A stretch of 64,000 nucleotides of DNA, from positions 4,030,001 to 4,094,000 of the forward strand of contig JAZHRO010000062.1 in assembly GCA_037157565.1 (NCBI GenBank). Direction: 5' to 3'. The notes beneath the pieces were generated by a model. The model saw only the letters and a list, made by a program, of their open reading frames with translations. It ran no database searches and was not told where the DNA came from. This document shows positions 56,643 through 64,000 of the stretch, one piece after another (position 1 is the stretch's first letter; each line of letters begins with the position of its first letter). The DNA comes from Thalassia testudinum (Eukaryota; Streptophyta; Magnoliopsida; Alismatales; Hydrocharitaceae). The position numbers were made by a program, and so were the translations under genes.

Positions 56643-58935
56643 ACCCCCCAACCTAAGATCAAGCAACCAAAAAGCATACACAAGATCTAGATTAGGTTCA
56701 TAGCTATTAGGTTGGGAAAATGACATCCCAATCCCTTTCCCCGCCAACTACATGATCATGCATGCAAACAAACACAAATCTAACGAACCAAAAGCCTTAT
56801 GGTCTTTGATCAATCCCCTGAGATCAGGAGCCTTAATTAACTCAAACAAATAAATGCAAGAAAGTTCATGATTAGCAACATTTGAACGCGTAAAAGATTA
56901 AGTTAAAAACCCGTCGTTGTAGTTGCGTAAAAAAATCAACTGATTGCATAGCAATCATGGGTCCTAATCAACCTAAATAATGCCTGAACATAGCTTAATT
57001 TGTGGATATTGCACTCATATCTTGCATATCATGCATTGCATCAGTTTATTTAGAATAAAATGAGAAATCCTACTATTTAATGGTTTTTATTACTATTTGC
57101 AGGTAATAAAGTGATCCAGGATGAAGGAGATAGTGGAATAAAGTAATAAAGGAAGAAGACTGATCCAAATAAGAGGAGCAAGGAGGATAGCCTTATCCCT
57201 ACCCTTAGAAATCCTAAGACAGCCTTCCTAAATCCAAAATGACCTCCATTAGGACACCTTAGCCTCAAAACCCAAACATGGATAGCACTATCCTTGTTAT
57301 TATCCACCCTATCCCTCTCCCAAACACTTCGGAAACAAAACCCACCTTAGAAAACCTAAAACCCACTCTCCAGCACCTTTTAAGACGTCCAAACATCTGG
57401 CTGGACATCTGATTTCAGCAGACTAACAATCCAGGAAGGCAGAACTCATACTAACACAGAATTAGATGTCTAATTTAATGTCCAGACATCCAATTTTGTA
57501 ATATAAGACGTCTAACCACTATTCTAGGCGTCTGATACTGCTCTCTAGTTCCTAATTTTGGTGTTGGAAGCCCTAGCTTGCCTATTTTGACCTAGGAACC
57601 CCACCAGACACCCTAGGAAACCTAATTAGAGACCTCCTAAGCCTAGTCCACTATCCATAGCCCTACTTATCCTATCCTTAACCCAATTGAACCATCCCAT
57701 ACCTAATTGGGTGCATCTACAGTTGATTGGGTGCACCCAAGCCCAATTAGATCCACCCAAGATCTAATCGACTCATACCTATTAGGGTTACCCTAGCCTA
57801 ATCACATGCACACATCCAATTAGACTTGACCTAGAACTAATTAGGTTCACTCCTATCCAATTAGACTTTCCTAAGCCTAATTAGGTCCATACCCACCTAA
57901 TCTAGATTGACCCAACCTATTTAGCACCTAATCCTACCAAAACACACAACCTAGCCCTACGAAAAATACACACCCCCCCCCCCCCCCCCCACACACACAC
58001 ACCTTCCTATTCTACCCCTACCAAACCCACACACACTCTCTTGGAAACCCTAAAACTTGTGTCAAACTTAGATCCTAGAAAGGTGACATTGGCTATTTTT
58101 GGAGCCACCAAAAGTGGCAACCAAATGGAGCCTTCCCATAAGGACAAAGAGAGAGCCACGAAATGGCACTCCCATCTCCATCCATTCTCTCCACCTCTCA
58201 CTTGTGACACCCTCCCTTCCACCCAAGGCCGTCCACCACTCTCTCCTCCAAAGGGTGCTCCTCCTTCTCCAAGGCTCCATGAATGGCCATAGAGAAGCTT
58301 CTCCACAACTTCTCAGGGACAGCTAGGAAGAAGAAGGGATCTCCACCCTCTCTCCTCTTAGGCATGCTACCTTCTCCTGCATAGAGGGTTCATGCCCCCC
58401 CCCCCCCCCCACACACATCTTTTTCTCTTCTTGGACGGCCATAAAGGCTTACCCATAGCCTCTTGTGGCCGCCCATCTCTTGTTGGTAGGCATGTAGACG
58501 GGTTTGTATACCCATGGTCTAGCCTACACCCTCACACATAGCCGATGGCCCTAATGGCACCTTCTTGGCGTGAGGGATTTCTTCTATTTAAATGCTTTCT
58601 AGTATAGATGTGTTGACATTTTTATGCATTAATAACATTATGACATTCTTGTTTATGTGGTGGTTGTCTCCATGTTACTTAGGTTCGTTCACACCATGCA
58701 CGGCCACCATGGCCCCACTTAGATGCACGTAGTCAGTTAGGTTTTAGCTAGCATGTCTAGATCTAGGTTTCTAATGTGCATACATCTGATTAACCTAAAA
58801 TGTCTATTAATGTATGTTCTTAGAGTCCCATTAGCATTATACATTGTAAATATTGCATAACATGCATAATCATGCATTTAGGTCAAGTTGTATAAATTAT
58901 ATAGTAATTGTCTCCTTTTATGGTCAAGGACAGGG
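56643..58935. other. Repeat-derived spacer with low-complexity segments
   Basis: Contains LTR-U5-like text on the minus strand (GCAACTACAACGACGGGTTTT at about 56911-56931, close to the U5 end of E), a second group of GACGTCT motifs (57391-57540), CCTAATTAG-type repeats (57690-57930) and two poly-C tracts. Overlapping frames on both strands at 58007-58326 are low-complexity and not supported as genes. Confidence 0.45.
57973..57990 (+). repeat. (C)18 tract followed by (AC)n
   Basis: Eighteen consecutive C followed by ACACACACACAC. A second tract of sixteen C followed by ACACACA lies at 58395-58410. Confidence 0.9.
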
Positions 58936-60408
58936 TGACTTTTTATCAGGGCCTCGGATCGAAGATCCAACCATGCGGATCTGATCAGGGCGATGATTGG
59001 AGTTCAACGACTCCAAGATCGTCCTGATCGGACATCTATAGCACCAGATAGAGATCGAGGAACCCTAGAGATCAAGGGCCAAGATGGTCTTAATCCACAC
59101 CTCAAACGACAAATCTGATCACATGGATGGGTTCGAATCGACGATCGTAGCCTAACGGCACAAAAATCGATCCAATCCTACACCCGTGGCACCATCTACA
59201 ACACTCAAAAGATAGACGGCCCAGATGGCACCATGTGGCACCATCATAGCCACCCAGCACCGGTCGCCCCCCTCCTTTCAATGTCTGAAGGCAAAGGCAT
59301 GGGCGATCTGGACTGTTGGATCTTCGTCCAACAGTCGCAAATCGCACACGCCTAATTCCTAAATGAGGCAAAGACACCCCCACAGCGCATTTGTCCAGCA
59401 CCCTACGAATTCTATTGGGCGCACGTTTGAATCCCACCCGACCTCCAAATCAAGACAAGTGAGGTGCGGGCACGCAATGGGAGCCGTGCGATTCGCATCG
59501 AGAGGCGCGGATCAGCCGATAGCGCCCACGCGCGATCAGACGAGCAGTGCGAACACCAATCGCTCCTGGGCGCGCGACGCTGGCGAGGAGCGGTTTAAGC
59601 CGTCCAATCTCTTGATCAGACGGTTGAGCGTACGTGGTCATGCGTAGGCGTTGAGGCAGCAAAGGCGAGGGGGCGCGCGCATGTCGACCACGTTCAGGCC
59701 CTGAATTAATGTTTTTAATGTTGTAATGACCAAAATGCCCCCACTCCTTGAAACTATAAAAGGAGACCCCTACCATACGAATTTCTCATCCCTTCCTTCT
59801 CCTCCTCCCTCTCCAAAGCTTAAGAGAAGCTTGTCCCGCACCCAGGATGCTCCTCACGAGCTAAAACCAGATTTTTGCCCTCGTTTCGGAAGTGGATCCC
59901 AAGACGACGATGACATGCTACTTCGTTCCTGTTCCTCCTGCTTCATCCTCCTTCTTCCCGCTCCGTTCCTCGTCTTCCAGGCATTGTCCCGTCCGACTCG
60001 TCCTCCAAGCCATCATCGAGGAGGATAACTTCTCTCTCCCTTCTTTTTCCGCTTTCTAGAGTAGAATTTTCCTGCTTACTAGTTGTAACAATTTCCCATT
60101 TTCTAGTGTAATCATTTCTCACTTTCTTAATTGTAAAAACATTATTCAATATCAAGTGATTATTCTTTCTCTCTCTCTCTTATTGTTTATATTGCTTCCA
60201 TTGTGATTATTTTGCCCTTTAAACAAAAATACAAAAAAAATATAATTACGGATTTTGAGATTGACGTAGCCTCCCTGTGTTCGACCCAGAATTTCTTTAC
60301 AGATTTTTCGGTATAAATTTTATTTGTTGAACGGATTTCTCCTCGACTCGAACTACAACGACGAGTTTTTAAATCCAATTGCGAATGCATAGTCATCCGC
60401 ATTTAACA
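58936..60408 (+). mobile_element. 5' LTR of element E, Athila-type
   Basis: The right boundary is firm: ...CATTTAACA ends at 60408, three bases before the primer-binding site. The left edge near 58936 is provisional. Features are a long hairpin (arms 58983-59003 and 59010-59029), the hairpin GACTGTTGGA-TCTTCG-TCCAACAGTC (59311-59336), a tRNA-like B box CGTTTGAATCC (59424-59434), TATA CTATAAAAG (59754-59762), a CT-rich leader, and the U5 box 'tgttcgacccagaattt'. The part around 59090-59250 is homologous to the D/F LTR, and the overall plan matches LTR H. Confidence 0.7.
59754..59762 (+). promoter_or_regulatory. TATA box of element E LTR
   Basis: CTATAAAAG, followed by pyrimidine-rich leader-like DNA starting about 30 bases downstream. 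Confidence 0.65.
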
Positions 60409-60411
60409 TTT

Positions 60412-60429
60412 TGGCGCCGTTGCCGGGGA
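60412..60429 (+). other. Primer-binding site of element E (tRNA-Asp)
   Basis: TGGCGCCGTTGCCGGGGA, undecayed, three bases after the LTR end. Confidence 0.92.
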
Positions 60430-61727
60430 CGCAACGATTTTTAGATCTTCTTTTCGCATTTCACGCACTTTACTATTTTCTAACTTGCTTTATCTCATGT
60501 CTATTGTTTTGCAGATACCTCTATCAGGGAATCGTCAAGAGGTAGATCGGAGTAAAGTACAGTTGAAGACAACTGTAAGTGCTCTCCATTCTTCTCCCTC
60601 CATAGATTTCATTTCATCACATTAATTCAAACTCCAATTAACCTAGGTGTTTCCATAAATCTTAGGATTAGTTTGGTTACTTGGATTTCCACCCACATTC
60701 ATTTCACCCTCGCATATAAAAACAAAAAAAAATAAAAAGATATTTTTATGGGGTAATTCAACATACACCCACATTCAAGGCACATAACCTAATTGATTTT
60801 CTTCTACTCAACCAGATTCTAATCTGTGGAACCGGTACATGTAAATCAACACATAAAAGAGTAGAAATCAGTCTAGGTTAATCATTTTGTGTGCCTAACT
60901 CAGTGGTGCAATTGTGGCCAATTGTTTGAGTTGTTTAGGCCGCACCACTTAACCTAAAATCAACTCACCACTTAACCTAGTTGTTTTCAATCTAGGTTCA
61001 TACCAGGCACTCCACTTTATTTTTGAGTTCAAAATGAAAGTGATCTTCACCCGTGCTTGAAAACCTGGTTCGCCTCAAACTTGATTGAATTAAACCTAAT
61101 TCTAAACCCTAAAAGCTACTTAAGCAAGATTTGAATCCTAAAATCTACTCATCCCAAATAATCTTGCTTGAAAACCCTGGTTGTGCATGCACTTACACAT
61201 ACTCAATTGATCATTAAGGGCACAACCCATTTTAAGGACCCACCACATTCCATAAGCACTACAATCCCAAGCCTAAATAAAATTGAGTAGACGTTGGCCT
61301 TAAGAACTGATTTGCTCTTTGGGGCCTAGTCTGAGATTGTTTACGATTAACCTGCTTGTACTGATCAATCTGATGTCTAGCTAGGGGAGTAACATCAAAC
61401 GACCGCGGCAGGGGGGTACACTAGGAACCGGAGGTGCAAGCCGAAGGAAGAACTTTCTCCCCAGTCCCTCCTTCTAACTGGTTAGATTGAGTAGATGCAA
61501 GTAGAGTAAATCGTATATAATCTTAAGGCGAGTTCTGAGAGTCTGTAGATCCTTAGGCTACCCCACTTAAGGACAAGCTTGTTTTGTTGCGCTGCAGGGT
61601 CCTTATCCCCAGTCCTTCCGACCTTTTCCTAGTTTATGCTGGAAAGAGGGTCATTGAATCCCCAATTGGAAGGACCCCACTAGATTATTCTAGGAGGCGT
61701 AGATTGGATTTTGGCCAAATTGATCCC
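60430..61727 (+). other. 5' leader of element E
   Basis: Untranslated leader. A pyrimidine-rich run ending GCTGCAG (about 61591-61597) before the gag frame resembles a 3' splice site, as in element C. The open frame extends back to 61584 but the capsid-like sequence starts at the ATG at 61728. Confidence 0.6.
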
Positions 61728-64000
61728 ATGGCCGATCAACAACCTCCTCTACCTCAGGATCCACAGGAGGTATCTCAAAGGCAGCTGGAACAAATGCAGA
61801 GAATGCAAGAATGGTTCCAGAGAGTGCACGGTGCTCAGCCCTTGAAGGATTTTTATGATCCTTCAAATTACGGGGAACGTCCCGGTGTCCAGATTCCTAC
61901 TGGAGACATAGAAATCAAGCCCCAGGTGTTAAGCCTGATCAAACATTTCCATGGGCTTAGCTCTGAAGATCCATTTCAGCACTTGGAGGACTTAACCACT
62001 TTGGTCCAGACCACCAAGGCACGAAACATGAATGAGGAGCAAATGATCACGAGGCTCTTCCCCCACTCTCTTAGGGATAAAGCCGCTCATTGGTACAAGA
62101 CTATAGGAAGACCAATTGCAACTTGGAATGAGTTGAAATCGGCCTTCCTGAAGAAATTCTTCCCTGTCGGACGTACCAATGCTTTGAGACGGGCAATTAC
62201 TACTTTTACCCAGCGGCCGAGGGAGCAGTTTCATGTTGCCTGGGAGAGATTCCAAGACCTATTGTGGAGGTGTCCACACCACGAGGTGCTGAAATGGCAA
62301 CTCGTGCAAATCTTCTACCACGGGTTGACTGAGCAACTCAAAAATCACGTGGACACTTCTTGCGGAGGCAATTTTCTCAACAAAGATGCAGATAGCATGC
62401 ACGATTTATTTGAGGAGATGAATGAGAATTTAATCAATCATGCCTCCATGGATACTTTTAACCGGTCCCAGCAGCCCAGATAGAATGTTAATGAGGTCCA
62501 CGACTCTCATTCATTCGATATCAAATTGATTTGTAATAAACTTGATAAGGTGGACTTGGTTGCTAAGAGAATGGAGGAGTGGATGGCTGGAAACTCAATG
62601 AATAACTCTCGATCCACTCAATCCCAGAATTCGGGATTCCATCCATCGTGAGCTCCTTCTGGACGGGAGTTCGTGAATCAACTTAATGCGGCTCAACCTG
62701 TGAGCCAGCATTATTCGGAACCCTACGGATTCCAAACTGGGGCCTTTGATCCCAGTTTCTCTGATCCCTCCCATTCTTTCTCTCCTTCCTCACCCTAAGA
62801 GGATGTTTATGCTATACAGGAGAATGTTAGATCCAACCCTTACTCCAATGCTTACAATCTAGGTTGGAGAAACCACCCTAACTTCTCCGGGAAAAACCCA
62901 GGGCAGCAGACCCAATTCCGACCCAGCAACTATGCTCTGCAAAGACCAACGGGTCAGGGTCATGTTTACACTCAGCTGCCCCCGAATTAGGTCAATCAGC
63001 CAACTTGGAATGCCCGTCAACCCGTAGGGCAGGCTGATTTGAACCGACAAATGGTAGAGATGCAAGGATCTATGCTCCAGCTCATGCAGCAAATGAAAAC
63101 CTCACTGGACAACTTGCAAAATGGGTTCATTGCTAATTCTCGTTAACCTGGATCTCTACCATCTCAACCCGTACCCAACCCACGTAATATCCAGAATCCG
63201 GGCAATCAAGCCCAGGGGTACGCGAATTAGAGGGACCCATACACACATGCTCAGGTGGTTGAGCAGGGTCCTTCCTCTTCTTCTTCTTCCTCAAATCAAT
63301 GATTCTTAGCTAATGAAGCCCCTCCAATCTTTCCTAACCCTCCCCAAGACCCAAACCAGTATGCATCTGCTAATTTTGTTACTTTGAAGAGTGGTAAACA
63401 AACTCTGGATCCACAACCACACTGTTCTGATTTACCAAATCCTGAAGAGCCTGAGGAAAGAAAGGAGAACTCTGGAGAAGAAATCAAGGCTTAGGAACCT
63501 GATTCCGAAGATCCGACTCATGTTCCTTTTCCTGAGTTCTTGATTAGATCAAGGAAGAAGAAGTCTGTTGATAGTAATGAGGAGCTTCTAAATATTTTCA
63601 AGAATGTTGAGATCAATATCCCGCTCCTCGACGCTATCAAGCATATACCGGCTTACGCGAAATTTTTAAAGGATTTATGTACACAAAAGCGTAAGTTGAG
63701 AGAATCTATTTCGAGGAAGGTGGTACTCTCCAAGCAGGCTAGTTCTGTTATCCTGCACCACCTCCCTCAGAAAAAGAGAGATCCAGGTGCTCTTTTGATT
63801 TCTTGTGTCATTGGAGATTATACCTTTGATAAAGCACTGCTAGATCTGGGTGCATCCATTAACCTAATTCTGACTTCACCTTACAAGAAGTTTGGATTAG
63901 GTGAACTTCAGCCGACTTCAGTAACGCTACATTTAGTGGATTGTTCAGTCACAAATCCACAAGGCGTTATTGAAGATGTTATTGTTAAAGTTAAGGATTT
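61728..64000 (+). pseudogene. gag-pro: Gag-protease of element E, in-frame stops, truncated by window edge
   Basis: One frame runs from ATG 61728 (MADQQPPLPQDPQEV) to the edge. The capsid domain is complete: FHGLSSEDPFQHLEDL, FPHSLRDKAAHWYKTIG, FLKKFFPVGRTNALRRAI, CPHHEVLKWQLVQIFYHGL and GGNFLNKDADS. An Asn/Gln/Pro-rich linker follows (YNLGWRNHPNF, NPRNIQNPGNQAQGY), then EINIPLL-type sequence and HIPAYAKFLKD, and the protease with DLGASINLI near 63850. Eight stops (62481, 62649, 62796, 62988, 63144, 63228, 63300, 63492) occur without any frameshift. RT and integrase should lie right of the window. Confidence 0.9.

Noticed and set aside
58007..58326. Overlapping ORFs of 70-99 codons on both strands
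   Set aside because: Low-complexity Ser/Pro/His translation next to poly-C and CCTCC DNA, with no domain and no supporting signals.

Overview
The window is repeat-dense nuclear DNA of a flowering plant. The evidence is a stack of nested Ty3/gypsy LTR retrotransposons of the Athila type, recognised by gag-pro-pol in one frame, a DLG protease, an FMDD reverse transcriptase, and primer-binding sites matching the 3' end of tRNA-Asp (TGGCGCCGTTGCCGGGGA). There is also an L1-type LINE and several plant-style MITEs. I cannot name the species. No host protein gene, rRNA gene or functional tRNA gene could be recognised; almost every coding segment is retrotransposon-derived and broken.

Bases 1-36,420 form one nested cluster. 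Its oldest layer is a decayed Athila element on the minus strand: pol fragment 1,943-2,457, protease/gag remnant 9,487-11,655, and a 5' LTR split into 15,145-15,809 and about 35,703-36,420. These pieces may be one element or two. Into it were inserted:
- J, an LTR reaching from beyond the left edge to 1,937.
- A, 2,463-9,486, target-site duplication (TSD) AGAGG.
- G, an apparently solo LTR at about 11,656-14,154.
- B, 15,810-35,697, TSD TTCAT.
Element C (21,972-31,970, plus strand, TSD GGGTT) in turn sits inside the gag gene of B. Removing C and one TSD copy restores the gag reading frame of B. The two LTRs of C are nearly identical, so it is the youngest layer.

A and B share LTRs, leader, 3' tail and polypurine tract. 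B carries gag-pro-pol; A carries one unrelated open frame of 581 codons instead. They look like a non-autonomous/autonomous pair. C is also non-autonomous and encodes a different acidic protein of unknown function, broken by frameshifts.

Bases 36,420-47,370 are AT-rich and hold a diverged segmental duplication, a GAGGTC minisatellite, a hAT-type MITE (41,038-41,660), a (TA)25 tract and one unexplained short ORF. Bases 47,371-53,654 hold an L1-like LINE on the minus strand, an LTR (H) between its fragments, one MITE, and a foldback Mutator-type MITE with a perfect 9-bp TSD. Bases 54,293-58,935 hold a probable minus-strand LTR and low-complexity DNA including two poly-C tracts. From about 58,936 to the right edge runs another Athila element (E) on the plus strand, whose gag-protease frame contains eight stop codons but no frameshift and leaves the window at 64,000.

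Recurring themes are LTRs rich in short perfect hairpins, tRNA-like A-box/B-box modules inside LTRs of two or more families, a second internal polypurine tract, and decay by stop codons explicable as C-to-T changes (CAG, CGA or CAA to stop) rather than by indels.
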